Of a stretch of DNA of 64,000 nt, positions 1 to 20,455 are shown in pieces. Numbering within the stretch: the stretch's first letter is position 1; each line of letters begins with the position of its first letter. The DNA is from Norana najaformis (lineage: Eukaryota > Annelida > Clitellata > Crassiclitellata > Hormogastridae). The notes under the pieces were generated by a model. The model was not told where the DNA came from and ran no database searches. It saw nothing but the letters and a program-made list of their open reading frames with translations. The position numbers were made by a program, and so were the translations under genes. Where the stretch lies: contig OZ029917.1 in the NCBI GenBank assembly GCA_964023275.1, forward strand, positions 23,422,488-23,486,487, written 5' to 3'.

Positions 1-18
1 TTAAGCAATCGGGAAAGG

Positions 19-195
19 ATGAGACATCAGCCCTGATCTAGAAGACCTCACAGAACTTGTTGAGTGCAGAGAAAGAGGTAACAAATATCAGAGCTTTGGA
101 CCGGCGCCCGAGAAAGACCAGAGGCCCAGTCCGTTTTTTGCATGGGGTAAAACAAGAGTCAAACGCCCAATGTGCAATATTTGTGAATCTGAAAG
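19..195 (+). CDS. possible terminal part of an unidentified exon
   Basis: One frame is open from a stop near position 18 to a clean donor (AAAG|GTAAGC) at 195/196. It gives a basic, cysteine-containing peptide ending RPMCNICESER. The donor and the CxxC-like C-N-I-C motif are what can be seen. No upstream acceptor is visible because the window edge is so close. It lies on the strand opposite gene B, so it could be a remnant of a mobile element inside that gene. I recognise no family, and the call is weak. Confidence 0.15.
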
Positions 196-1197
196 GTAAG
201 CAAAGACGAAAATCAGTTGGCTGCTTAATTTGTATTACTTTGTAAGGCATCGGACAGGTTTTAAACTAGATATTTTTCGGTAGGAAGGCAGTACAGTAAT
301 TGCAATTCCTATTGGAGTGATGCTTTGTAGTAACTGCTTTTAGTTGCAACCTTCTGCAGTAAATGAACAACGCAGTACACAACTAGGTCTATACCATGAT
401 TATGGATGACAACTTACACCACATAAGCTTAGATGAAGAATTAAAAAAACTTTTATATGGGGCTCAGGTCCGAAGACAGAATACCGTCTGCATATGCAGA
501 CTGGTACAATATAATTTTGTTGTGGTTGAAACCCCACCGGATATTATTGATGAAGAAATAGACTTCACGCGTGTTTGGTGTTGTTCAATCAGAACGTCTA
601 ATTTTGAAGCAGGACTTGTTTCCCATGCGTTCATCAAAGTCTATTTCAAGATCGATAACCTATTTCTATTTCTTGCTCAGTTAATAATCTACACAGCTAA
701 TTGCAATGGGCAAATTCATTTCGTCAGCGGGTGTCAAATTCAGTCGAAGAATGCGACAAAATATATTTATCTGCGATTCATTAAAAATTCTTAGATTTCT
801 AGCTCGTGCGCAAGTAACCAAAATTCTATGTGCAGTAAATATAAGTAAGATATAACTTTGAAGCTTTATGTAATATGATTGAGCGATATTTGTTTTCTAG
901 AGAGCACGTGAACGTCAGGCGTAAACTGTTCCACAAGAAAGAATAAGTAATAATATTAATTATCTCGTGATCTAGTTTAATATCTGTGACATTTAGAACA
1001 GTTAGAATAACCAGGCAATTAGAACAATTACGATAGCCACTTCAAGTTTATAATCGTTATTTATGCAGTCAATTTTCAAGATATTTAGGTCAGCAAGCTT
1101 TTGCTCAGTAGGTCTACTGGAGCATGTGAAAATTCCTACAATGATGCGGATGGCATGCTTGAAGTAGAAATAATCTCCTTGGCTGGGAGAGAAAATG
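196..1197. other. unassigned A+T-rich DNA
   Basis: No gene can be supported here. A 132-codon plus-strand frame at 396-794 has no recognisable domain, no splice context and ordinary A+T-rich composition, so I treat it as chance. The block probably belongs to an intron of gene B, whose missing exons lie to the left. Confidence 0.4.
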
Positions 1198-1220
1198 GAA
1201 GTCCATGCAACATTGCATTA

Positions 1221-1292
<72 letters not shown>

Positions 1293-1314
1293 AAGTCCAT
1301 GCAATATTGCATTA

Positions 1315-1383
<69 letters not shown>

Positions 1384-1405
1384 ATATATTATATATATAT
1401 ATGAA
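1198..1405. repeat. duplicated (AT)n microsatellite
   Basis: Two long (AT)n runs, about 1222-1290 and 1318-1380, each follow the same short leader (GGAAGTCCATGCAA, then ATTGCATTAAG). The leader and the AT run have therefore been tandemly duplicated, with the AT tract expanding in each copy. Confidence 0.9.
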
Positions 1406-1930
1406 TATAGGCTGAATGAATGGATAAAGAATAATAGACTCCGGCGTACATGGCGGATAAAATATGACTGATCTCCCATAAGCCTCAAGAGTTTCTGCAA
1501 TTTTACTAGATGCATGTTTGATGTGGTCTTTCCAAATTGGATGCTGATTATCATAAGCGCCAGGAAATTTTGAAAATTTAATTTGCAAATTGATTGATTG
1601 TTAATGCACACTTTTTACTCAGCTGTGGAAAGGTGTGTCCTTTACTTTACGAATAAAAATATAGTTTGTTTCAGAAATGATCGGGTTTAATGAAAGTCCA
1701 TTAGGCTTAAACCATTCGGCAACCAACAAAAGTTCAGAATTCACAAGCTCCATCAATCTTTTCAGAAATTTGCGAGTTAAAAAGACAATGTTGTCATCTA
1801 CAAATGAACGGAGTCCGACTAGTTGGAAAGATCATTTACATAAAGAACAAATAACAGCGGACCAAGATTAGATCCCTGTTGAACCCTATAGCCATAAAAT
1901 GCATCTGAAACCCCATACATGTTGCTTTTG
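1400..1930 (-). mobile_element. decayed non-LTR retrotransposon reverse transcriptase
   Basis: Reading the minus strand from about 1930 downward gives a recognisable but frameshifted reverse transcriptase. QQGSNLGPLLFVLYVNDL corresponds to the palm motif before the catalytic YADD. DDNIVFL lies where the F/YADD box would be. WFKPNGLSLN follows, then, beyond stops, [18 protein letters not shown], matching the conserved W-K-x-H-I segment of LINE ORF2. Several frameshifts and stops separate these pieces, and an (AT)n run ends the copy. It is a dead LINE fragment, probably in an intron of gene B; the exact clade cannot be fixed. Confidence 0.75.
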
Positions 1931-1993
1931 GGGCTACGGACTCACACTGATCCACCTCATAAACGCCAGTAAAATGTAAGGGAGACTAACTTA

Positions 1994-9586
<7,593 letters not shown>

Positions 9587-9657
9587 CAATGTTCCTGTTC
9601 CTGTTACTATTAATGCTATAATTACTATAGCTGACCCTGTATTGCTTTTATTATTGT

Positions 9658-9805
9658 TGACACGGTAGCTGATCGGTTTGAGCGCTAGACTTGCATCGCG
9701 TAGAGTACGGGTTCGAACCTCCTTCTCTGAGACGGTTAATCCTTCACGTACAATTGCTCAGGGCCATCGATTGATCCTCAATCGTTAGATGGAGGCACTG
9801 AACAA
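9658..9805 (+). mobile_element. tRNA-derived SINE, family 2
   Basis: The tRNA-like head (GGTAGCTGATCGGTTTGAGCG as A-box region, GGGTTCGAACC as B box) is followed by a body containing CCTTCACGTACAATTGCTCA and GCCATCGA. Relatives lie at 19555-19690 (minus) and 31672-31840 (plus). Confidence 0.75.
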
Positions 9806-10294
9806 ATAAATTCAAAGATACTAATATTATTACTGATACGATCGCTATTGCAGTTATTACTACTATAATTCTCACTGTTAGGGACTCTGACTACTGTAGT
9901 GAATGCTACGTAGTTGATTATATTCTGGGAGCAACTCTGTTGTGTAGAAAGGCTGTCCACATTTCTTTATCAAAGGCCAGATTTATCAAGATTGCCTTAA
10001 TCTGTTCAAAAACCTCTGATGCACATTAGAGAGATCAAGGGTCAATTCGTCAATTGCTCTTAGACAGATTGTATCGACAGGTGCTTAGGATTCATCTCAT
10101 GCGGCGCCTCCACCCGACCGGGATTTCATGGCTGTTCAGTATAGTAAAACTCTCGTGTCGTCCAATAGAATGCTTGGGAGGGGCTAAATTCCTACTTTTA
10201 GCCCCTTGATCCAGCAGTGGACGAATTGCAAGGTTTTGGACACGGGGCCAGTACATTGCAGGATTTTGCTTTTACTTTCCTGGTTACGCCAGTA

Positions 10295-13200
10295 CCAAAA
10301 ACTATCGCTTGTGACAGGGACAAGTATGTGCGAACAACATATCCAGGGTCGTTACACAGAGTCCGTTTGGCAAAATTCCAAAAACTATCGCTTGTGACAG
10401 GGACAAGTATGTGCGAACAACATATCCAGGGTCGTTACACAGAGTCCGTTTGGCAAAATTCCAAAAACTATCGCTTGTGACAGGGACAAGTATGTGCGAA
10501 CAACATATCCAGGGTCGTTACACAGAGTCCGTTTGGCAAAATTCCAAAAACTATCGCTTGTGACAGGGACAAGTATGTGCGAACAACATATCCAGGGTCG
10601 TTACACAGAGTCCGTTTGGCAAAATTCCAAAAACTATCGCTTGTGACAGGGACAAGTATGTGCGAACAACATATCCAGGGTCGTTGCACAGAGTCCGTTT
10701 GGCAAAATTCCAAAAACTATCGCTTGTGACAGGGACAAGTATGTGCGAACAACATATCCAGGGTCGTTACACAGAGTCCGTTTGGCAAAATTCCAAAAAC
10801 TATCGCTTGTGACAGGGACAAGTATGTGCGAACAACATATCCAGGGTCGTTACACAGAGTCCGTTTGGCAAAATTCCAAAAACTATCGCTTGTGACAGGG
10901 ACAAGTATGTGCGAACAACATATCCAGGGTCGTTGCACAGAGTCCGTTTGGCAAAATTCCAAAAACTATCGCTTGTGACAGGGACAAGTATGTGCGAACA
11001 ACATATCCAGGGTCGTTACACAGAGTCCGTTTGGCAAAATTCCAAAAACTATCGCTTGTGACAGGGACAAGTATGTGCGAACAACATATCCAGGGTCGTT
11101 GCACAGAGTCCGTTTGGCAAAATTCCAAAAACTATCGCTTGTGACAGGGACAAGTATGTGCGAACAACATATCCAGGGTCGTTACACAGAGTCCGTTTGG
11201 CAAAATTCCAAAAACTATCGCTTGTGACAGGGACAAGTATGTGCGAACAACATATCCAGGGTCGTTACACAGAGTCCGTTTGGCAAAATTCCAAAAACTA
11301 TCGCTTGTGACAGGGACAAGTATGTGCGAACAACATATCCAGGGTCGTTGCACAGAGTCCGTTTGGCAACATTCCAAAAACTATCGCTTGTGACAGGGAC
11401 AAGTATGTGCGAACAACATATCCAGGGTCGTTACACAGAGTCCGTTTGGCAAAATTCCAAAAACTATCGCTTGTGACAGGGACAAGTATGTGCGAACAAC
11501 ATATCCAGGGTCGTTACACAGAGTCCGTTTGGCAAAATTCCAAAAACTATCGCTTGTGACAGGGACAAGTATGTGCGAACAACATATCCAGGGTCGTTAC
11601 ACAGAGTCCGTTTGGCAAAATTCCAAAAACTATCGCTTGTGACAGGGACAAGTATGTGCGAACAACATATCCAGGGTCGTTACACAGAGTCCGTTTGGCA
11701 AAATTCCAAAAACTATCGCTTGTGACAGGGACAAGTATGTGCGAACAACATATCCAGGGTCGTTACACAGAGTCCGTTTGGCAAAATTCCAAAAACTATC
11801 GCTTGTGACAGGGACAAGTATGTGCGAACAACATATCCAGGGTCGTTACACAGAGTCCGTTTGGCAAAATTCCAAAAACTATCGCTTGTGACAGGGACAA
11901 GTATGTGCGAACAACATATCCAGGGTCGTTACACAGAGTCCGTTTGGCAAAATTCCAAAAACTATCGCTTGTGACAGGGACAAGTATGTGCGAACAACAT
12001 ATCCAGGGTCGTTACACAGAGTCCGTTTGGCAAAATTCCAAAAACTATCGCTTGTGACAGGGACAAGTATGTGCGAACAACATATCCAGGGTCGTTACAC
12101 AGAGTCCGTTTGGCAAAATTCCAAAAACTATCGCTTGTGACAGGGACAAGTATGTGCGAACAACATATCCAGGGTCGTTACACAGAGTCCGTTTGGCAAA
12201 ATTCCAAAAACTATCGCTTGTGACAGGGACAAGTATGTGCGAACAACATATCCAGGGTCGTTGCACAGAGTCCGTTTGGCAAAATTCCAAAAACTATCGC
12301 TTGTGACAGGGACAAGTATGTGCGAACAACATATCCAGGGTCGTTACACAGAGTCCGTTTGGCAAAATTCCAAAAACTATCGCTTGTGACAGGGACAAGT
12401 ATGTGCGAACAACATATCCAGGGTCGTTACACAGAGTCCGTTTGGCAAAATTCCAAAAACTATCGCTTGTGACAGGGACAAGTATGTGCGAACAACATAT
12501 CCAGGGTCGTTGCACAGAGTCCGTTTGGCAAAATTCCAAAAACTATCGCTTGTGACAGGGACAAGTATGTGCGAACAACATATCCAGGGTCGTTACACAG
12601 AGTCCGTTTGGCAAAATTCCAAAAACTATCGCTTGTGACAGGGACAAGTATGTGCGAACAACATATCCAGGGTCGTTGCACAGAGTCCGTTTGGCAAAAT
12701 TCCAAAAACTATCGCTTGTGACAGGGACAAGTATGTGCGAACAACATATCCAGGGTCGTTACACAGAGTCCGTTTGGCAAAATTCCAAAAACTATCGCTT
12801 GTGACAGGGACAAGTATGTGCGAACAACATATCCAGGGTCGTTGCACAGAGTCCGTTTGGCAAAATTCCAAAAACTATCGCTTGTGACAGGGACAAGTAT
12901 GTGCGAACAACATATCCAGGGTCGTTACACAGAGTCCGTTTGGCAAAATTCCAAAAACTATCGCTTGTGACAGGGACAAGTATGTGCGAACAACATATCC
13001 AGGGTCGTTACACAGAGTCCGTTTGGCAAAATTCCAAAAACTATCGCTTGTGACAGGGACAAGTATGTGCGAACAACATATCCAGGGTCGTTACACAGAG
13101 TCCGTTTGGCAAAATTCCAAAAACTATCGCTTGTGACAGGGACAAGTATGTGCGAACAACATATCCAGGGTCGTTACACAGAGTCCGTTTGGCAAAATTC

Positions 13201-13615
13201 CAAAAACTATCGCTTGTGACAGGGACAAGTATGTGCGAACAACATATCCAGGGTCGTTACACAGAGTCCGTTTGGCAAAATTCCAAAAACTATCGCTTGT
13301 GACAGGGACAAGTATGTGCGAACAACATATCCAGGGTCGTTACACAGAGTCCGTTTGGCAAAATTCCAAAAACTATCGCTTGTGACAGGGACAAGTATGT
13401 GCGAACAACATATCCAGGGTCGTTACACAGAGTCCGTTTGGCAAAATTCCAAAAACTATCGCTTGTGACAGGGACAAGTATGTGCGAACAACATATCCAG
13501 GGTCGTTACACAGAGTCCGTTTGGCAAAATTCCAAAAACTATCGCTTGTGACAGGGACAAGTATGTGCGAACAACATATCCAGGGTCGTTACACAGAGTC
13601 CGTTTGGCAAAATTC
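10295..13615. repeat. 83-bp satellite array, about 40 copies
   Basis: A head-to-tail array has a constant 83-bp period and about 45% G+C. Copies are nearly identical. The main variant is A or G in GTTACACAG/GTTGCACAG; one copy has CAACATTCC in place of CAAAATTCC. The period is not a multiple of three, so any frame cycles every 249 bp; the 81-codon minus-strand frames seen repeatedly are a by-product and appear where the G variant removes a TAA. The array starts and stops abruptly and lies upstream of gene B, about 700 bp from its first exon. The near identity points to recent amplification or homogenisation. Confidence 0.98.
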
Positions 13616-14406
13616 TCGAACCACCGAAATGAGAAATAACAGACTCATCTGATTCTGTCGTTTCTCATTTTCTCATACAGGCCTATTTCCTCTCAAAAAG
13701 AATCATTATGTTTTCACAGTTATGCTTTTGCATAACTCATAATCTGCACATCTATAAATCGCAAATCCGTGAAATCCTCGTAAGACTCCAAAGATTCTAT
13801 TCTAATAGGCATGATTAGAGTAAGGTGAATAGACCCGTTCAGAAGTCGAAAGAGGCCAGGCGCCACTCCAGATTCTGATGCGATTTCACCTCAGAATGTG
13901 AAGGCCAAGGAACCTTTAATTCATTTTACAAATTGAATACATAATGAAATGAGTTGAATGCCAAAAACCTACACATAACATTCGAAAATTGTAGGCTGTC
14001 ATAGGCCTACTTGATTTATGCGAACTTTTTGAAGAGTAGTTTAATTCCTCGCGATTTAAATGCAACTATCATATGCAAACTTTTAGTATGGAAAAGGAGG
14101 ATTGGAAAGATATACCAAACGAGCCAGAATAGAAAAAAGGAAGAGAAGGTACTCTACGTGTAATTGGACTCACAATAACCTGGACGAATGTACGTCTTTG
14201 CATCTATCTATCCGTTGGGAACTGTCTGCTTGCCTGTCTGTCAGCCATAAGACTTTCAAGAGCAGGACTCCTTTTATAGTCGACGTCAGATCTAGAAATT
14301 ATCACGCGCGCCATCTCGTGGAAGCATTTCTAACGAAACTAATCAAGCGACGGACGAGGTTCGCGCCAAAAGACGAGGACACATGCAAAGCACCTGGATG
14401 ACTCTT

Positions 14407-14409
<3 letters not shown>

Positions 14410-14448
<39 letters not shown>

Positions 14449-14470
14449 TAACAACAGCAGCAGCAGCAGA
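14410..14470. repeat. (CAG)n microsatellite
   Basis: About thirteen uninterrupted CAG units are followed by an ATAACAA interruption and a few more CAGs. It is not within a supportable reading frame. Confidence 0.95.
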
Positions 14471-15372
14471 AGTTGTAATGAACAGTATTACAGAGTTCGC
14501 CTTTTTTACTGTCTTTGAATTTATTCCACTGTATAATTTAAATAGAAAAGCATAACTTATGAGGCGCTATATAAATAGACCTAATCAGACACATACTTAC
14601 ATAAACAGACATATACATAGTTGCATATACATGTATACATATTTACATGTACTTATGTGCATGAGTACCTATAGGTGCTATATGTGAACACTCACCTGCA
14701 TACACTTAAATCATTTAGATATATAACTTGTTCTGTAATTTAGATATGCTCAGGTCTGATGTATTCAACGTTGGCCTCCGTTACCTCACTTCAGTTAATA
14801 TGCAAGTGAACAATTCATGTACTGGCAATTGCGAGTAAGGTAGGCAATTTCTATTCGTAAAACACTGCACACTTGCATTTATTTGCGAGATTATTTCACA
14901 GTCGATCGTGATGCTTTCTCTGCGCTTCTGATGGCAGAAGGGAAAGACCACGAGGGAGGGAGACTTAGAGACATGGATCGATAAATCGACCTGCATGGCA
15001 GCAAATGGCATTCAAAGACTTCGTCAGATCCAGCAGACGTATAGTCATGATCAATTAAATTGCTCAGGTTATAGACGATGCATGTGGGCTTTGTAAAATG
15101 CAACAAAATCCACGAGGCTGCATTTTCTCCAGAGACCAACCGACAGTCGATTTTGATTAGTCTTCCGCGTTTTTTTTATATCCAATGTCGTCCACGCTTT
15201 TACGTATTCGGTTACCAATGCCATCCTGCAAGGATGTGTTTGGAGCACTGACATCATACGTGCCATGTAGAGACGCGGTCTGCTATGTTGGCCATCTGGC
15301 ACAAATAAACCGGGACATTTGCAGCTTATACTGGAACTGCTGTACAGGCGTAGCTGAAAGCATATCGACCTA

Positions 15373-15423
15373 GATGCAGGCAGGGAGGCAGGCAGGCAGG
15401 AGGCAGAGAGGCAGGGAGGCAGG

Positions 15424-15502
<79 letters not shown>
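15373..15502. repeat. (GGCA)n microsatellite
   Basis: A GGCA tetranucleotide array is preceded by degenerate GGCAGGGA units. The Leu-Pro-Ala-Cys repeat seen on the minus strand is only its translation. Confidence 0.95.
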
Positions 15503-18265
15503 TTCTAAGGAGAACGGAGAACGAATGCAAAGAGATGAGATGATGGACAATCAAATAGATAAAGCCAGAGAAAGAAGAGCTGTTTTGTGTCTTTATCAGT
15601 CGTCCTTGAGCTGGTCCGATGAAGAAGGGACGCAATTCGAGTTCACTGAGGAATAAGGAAGATAGAGACCATTTATCCGCAATAACTAGATCAGTTGTTC
15701 ATATATGCACTCGCGAACCAAACTCTCACACTATGAAACATTATATAAAAAACTTTATATATTTAGTTGCAGTTGCACTTGCTTAGGAGCTAGGGAAGGT
15801 AGGGCAAGCGAGTATCGGCTATTCCGAAATATCCAAATAACCGCTAAAAAGTTGCAATAATTCATTATTTTAAATAAATAAGAAAATATAAATTAACATG
15901 CATCTTGGTAAATAGGCCTACAGTCTACTCTGTCTGTAAAAATCTAGTCAATTTGTATCTACTATTTGTTAGTTATTGTAACTAAAGTCCGTTAATAAAC
16001 TATGATTTTGTAGCTTCAAGGCATGTCGCTGAACATTAGTCATCTACCAGCAACGAGCTGAAGGGGACTATGACCCCCGCACAGGTCTTTTTGTCCCCAA
16101 AATCTCATAAACATAAGCAAGGCCATCGACACAAGGGTCAGGCAGGATTAAGGCCCCTGTGTGTAATCTCCTGGCTTGTCTCCCGGATGGACTGACTCTG
16201 GGTCCCAATAAGTATAAAGGCCATAGGATTCCATCCACACATTTGGTTAGGCCATACCTTCTTCCTGCGCCACAATTTAGCTGAGAGATTTTAACTGAGA
16301 TGCACCAGGATAGCATCCTAACCTTGAATGTACAAAAGTGTAAAAATACCATGAAGAGGGCAGAAGGCCAAGTTCGTCCATCGTGGACAAGGGCTTTTAA
16401 ATCTTCAAGATTTTCAGGCCATGTGTCATAAAATTTCTGATGACCTTATTAGTCATCAAAAAATTTTAAGACCTTCTCATGACAATTTTTACCTTTCTTC
16501 TTTTCTTAGTTTCTCTTTTTTTATTTCTCAGATTTTATGCTTTCCTGAGATTTTTGATAACTTTTCTTAATTCTCCAGATTTTTATTAACTTTTGGTTTC
16601 CTAGGATTTTTTACCCAGTTTGGGGCCTCCAAATTTAATGGGGCCACTGGATTCAATTTGAATATACAACAAAAGCGATAAATGAGATTATCAATACACG
16701 AGGCAGCAGTGCATTGCCATTCAAATTTTAAAAAACCTAAAGCCATATGTCCTTTTGGTGTTATCGAGTTTTTCACCATAATATTTGGACCAGAGGACCT
16801 TTAGGCTGTGGCTACCTGAAGATAATTCACTGAATGTAGCAGCTGTCTACTCAAATTGCTGAAATTTGGTCTTAGATATTGTTGCACAGTTCACTCCACG
16901 TCTAGCCAATGAACAAGTTGTCTTAAGCTTGAGATATTATCTTTAGGATCTATCGAGTGAAAGTGACCTAAAATTGTCGCCACATTCTACATTACATTGG
17001 ATATGCAGTACTGAACTTCCACTTTGTTATGAATCCGAACTGCACACTTGCACTGCTAAAACGAATCCAACTACTTAGATGAACATCAAATCACTTGATG
17101 GAAATTGTTCAGATTTCCCTGAAATGCATAGGCCTAAACGTGACTGACAGCCGGAACTCCTTTCCGAATCTCGCTGAGGATTCATGCATTTCCCAGATTT
17201 CATACTAAAGTGGATCAAAAACCAAGCTCTGTAGTCATCAGATTGGCTGCCAGGAGATATTATTGAATGCTTCCATCATTTCTTAAGGCAAACGTCCTTG
17301 CGACCAAAGCACACCCGGACTTCATCTCCCTGGAATCACTGTCTTGGCCCGTTCAATCTCAAAAACCGTGCCGACGCCTTGGGACGCTGCGGCAAAATTT
17401 AAAGCTACATGTGCATCCATGCCTGCCAATTGAATTATTTTAATTTTATTCGATTCAACGAGACATGTTAAAGCTTCAGACACATCTACTTATGTATTAT
17501 TTTTAAAATTACTTTTGCTATGTAAAGTGCAGGTGCTGATCATGATGATATTAGTCAAGCTTCTGGACTTAAAATTTTAAAGGGCTGGATTCGCAGAATA
17601 TTGAATTTTGACATGACTGCCCAGTAAGTTTGCAACGAAAGAAATCCAATGCGATGAAAACACGTGCATAGGACACCTGCAGGTTTCCTGCCCATGGATC
17701 TTGATGCTGATGATGCCCAGTAAGTTGCTGGATCCTATTTAATAGCCAAGTTTTGCAATATGTCTCATGAAATGTGATCATAAAAAGGCTCGACAGAAAT
17801 CATCCTTTATTAATAGTATTTTATGCTATGACAAAACGATAAATAAGTTTTAGGTAAACAGTGATGTTGATCGCTCGCTCTTGCTGGAACCTATTTAACA
17901 CATACTTACGTACATACGCATGCAACCATACTACGCATACTTACACACATGCATGCAAGCATACATACATATATACATATGTGGAAGATAAGCCTAGTCA
18001 TTTATGTAACGTCTTCCAAGTGCCTCTTTAAGATGATCCGTCTAGCTTAACTTCAGAAGAACGATTTTATACGATTTCCACACAACAGTGCAATAACTGT
18101 GAGCAGATCTTATTTAAATGTAGTTTATTGAAAAACAATGCCCTTATAGTTTGATTCAGACGCTTTTCACTGTTTGTGTGAAGCCAGTTCGAGGCGGCAG
18201 AATACACCGTGTAATTGAAACAATTGATCAACAGACTATAAAGAGACCACTCAATGTGGACTTAC

Positions 18266-18440
18266 CTTGTGAATTTAGTTCGTAGTCTTGAAGAATGCAC
18301 AGACGAGGATATCCAACGGACGCAGGATCTGTGAACCACGAATCAATCTTCACTTTGCAAGTCGACCATACCGCATCTATGATCCTGAGATTCACCTTGC
18401 AATCTGGATTGTTCGACCAGTAAATAATTTTAGCCAAATA
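18266..18440 (-). CDS. possible isolated exon of unknown protein
   Basis: On the minus strand an open frame ends at a near-perfect donor (CAAG|GTAAGT, exon end about 18266). Its sequence is well balanced, with D-C-K-V-N-L-R-I, W-S-T-C-K-V-K and S-V-G-Y-P-R-L-C-I-L. A possible acceptor (CAATCCAG) lies near 18398. It sits between genes A and B and fits neither. The composition looks coding rather than repeat-derived, but I recognise no family and see no partner exons. Confidence 0.3.
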
Positions 18441-18639
18441 AAATCTCAGCAAACTGATTCTATTGTAGGCTTACTTAAATTGTCACTGGTTAGTTTTACA
18501 CTATTTCTTTCACATAAATAAAGTAATTTCCAAATTAAACGTAAATATTTGTATTGAGAACTAACCCACTGTATAAGTGAAGTCAAACAAATTCCTCAAT
18601 ATTAGATATACTTATAAATAAATACTTACATGCATCATG

Positions 18640-18770
18640 GATGTATACATACACACATACATACATACATACGTACGTACGTATATGCACACATGCATAC
18701 GTACATGTATGCCTGCATACATGTACACATACATATATATATATACATGCATGCATTTATACATAGGTAC
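18640..18770. repeat. CATA/GTAC/AT-type microsatellite
   Basis: CATACATA, CGTACGTA and TATATATA words are mixed over about 130 bp. Confidence 0.85.
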
Positions 18771-19266
18771 CGTCAACTGCCATTTCGCAGTTCTGTAAGC
18801 TGTTAAACTAGCATATCAAATATTCATTGGAGTGTTTAGTGCTCTGCCTACAACAGACGCAGCTGCTCCGTAGGACCATGTTATACACACAACCTTAATG
18901 TTACCATATGAAAACTATATACGAGGATTCTGAGCCAAAGAGAACTTCCGGTTGCCCTCGTCGTGTAAATACCACTCCTGGAAAGTTCTAGCCTAGTCAA
19001 GTGTTGACGTATTCCTACCTAGCCCTATCTCACTGTAGCAGCGTCTCTGAGCATCGTTTAAAGATTTTTGCCGGTGAGAGATGTTCACAGACTACGGTAA
19101 TTTCTAGTCCTGCCGTGCCTCTGGCTACATATGCACCATAGGACTGGAGAAGAAGGGATGAGTGGTATGAAAAAGGTCATATGTGATCCATGCAGGAAAT
19201 TGAAATTAGGGATCCTAACAAGCGGACGAACATTTGAACATTAAACCATGCGAATGAACCGAAGGA

Positions 19267-19530
<264 letters not shown>

Positions 19531-19554
19531 CACGCGCAAGGTCAGTAAATCTGA

Positions 19555-19690
19555 ATCTGAGGCGAGAAACAATTGTGAGTAAAGGACTTGCTCAAGGTCC
19601 CTACACAGAAACCGTCTAATGGGAGGTTCGAACCCGTACTCTCCGCGTTACAAGCCGAGCGCTCTATCCAATCGGCTACTGTGCCCCGTG
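19555..19690 (-). mobile_element. tRNA-derived SINE, family 2 (minus strand)
   Basis: On the minus strand: GGGGCACAGTAGCCGATTGG (A-box region), ACGGGTTCGAACC (B box), then TGTAGGGACCTTGAGCAAGT. The tail abuts the compound microsatellite at 19267-19530. The 31672-31840 copy shares the GTAGGGACCTTGAGCAAGTC block. Confidence 0.8.
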
Positions 19691-19849
19691 GGCATCCAAG
19701 AAAACCAGACTCACACGCTAGAAACTGTAACCTTGATAACAAACAAGAGCCATAATGACAGCAGATATATAATCTTTTAGCTATGACCAGAAAAGAAAAA
19801 AAGCATAGTCATACTTAAAACACCAATACAGATAATCGCATTAATATTT

Positions 19850-20250
19850 AGTACCTGGTTGCAACAGTAGATGGCGTCATTTTCTTGCGACCTTCCACAA
19901 AATGTCTTCTTAAAATACTCTTGCTCCAACTCTTGTCAGAATTTTGCAGACGCTTCTTTTGCTGGTGGTAGGGCAATGCCTCCTGGCTGTTGCTGTTGCT
20001 GCTGGTGCTGCTGGTGCTGCTTGGCAGGTCAACGCCACAGCAGCCTTCGCCGACGCCCTGCATCCATTCGAACGATAAGTGCATCGCCAAAGCGCAAGCA
20101 TCGAAGTTTAATGGACTGCGCCATTTCAATAAGTTCTCGCTGCTGCTGCTGCTGCTGCTCCCGCAGTGTGGCATCTGGTTGTCGGATTGTCTGTGATGGC
20201 GCTGCAAACAGATTCAGGCGTACTTTCTCATCTGGTAACGACTACTACTG
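19850..20250 (-). other. CAG-rich low-complexity segment, unclear coding status
   Basis: The minus strand contains two CAG/CTG clusters separated by ordinary-looking sequence. Several frames stay open for 60-120 codons, but each mixes plausible and low-complexity stretches, and the best peptide pieces lie in different frames. This may be a decayed exon or simply repeat-driven openness; I would not call a gene. Confidence 0.2.
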
Positions 20251-20289
20251 TTGCGTATAAGACAAACAGAAACAGACACCACGTGTGCC

Positions 20290-20400
20290 GTCGACGTCAT
20301 CATCATCACCATCATTGTCATCATCCTCATCACCTTCACCAACTTCATCAGTATCACCATCATCATTATTATCTTCGCCTTCGTTACCACCACCACCACC

Positions 20401-20434
<34 letters not shown>

Positions 20435-20455
20435 TTGTCATCATCGTCATAGTTG
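20290..20455. repeat. (CAT/CAC)n microsatellite
   Basis: CATCATCAC and CACCACCACC units run over about 165 bp, giving poly-His/Ile or poly-Met/Val frames. Confidence 0.95.

Larger units (their letters stand above)
13616..18250. other. intergenic repeat-rich DNA between genes A and B
   Basis: No gene is supported. It holds a (CAG)n run at 14410-14470, a LINE-type 3' end word (GGCGCTATATAAAT) at about 14562, a (GGCA)n array at 15373-15502, and a T-rich degenerate element at 16420-16660 that shares AAATTTCTGATGACC with 7990-8010. Frames at 14102-14401 and 16068-16352 show no recognisable domain. Confidence 0.5.

Noticed and set aside
10468..12871. Eight near-identical 81-codon minus-strand frames, apparently a small gene family
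   Set aside because: They are the translation of the 83-bp satellite, reading three units per 249 bp. They occur only where the G variant removes a stop and have no start or splice context.
10295..13615. CRISPR array
   Set aside because: The unit repeats without unique spacers, and the genome is clearly eukaryotic.
15069..15635. A 188-codon minus-strand frame
   Set aside because: The central part is Leu-Pro-Ala-Cys repeats from (GGCA)n, and the flanks show no domain.
16068..16352. 94-codon minus-strand frame
   Set aside because: No recognisable domain, no splice context, and surrounding sequence is repeat-like; chance openness is sufficient.
19615..19685. Functional tRNA gene on the minus strand
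   Set aside because: The same head and body recur at 9658 and 31672 with a shared non-tRNA segment, so it is a SINE.
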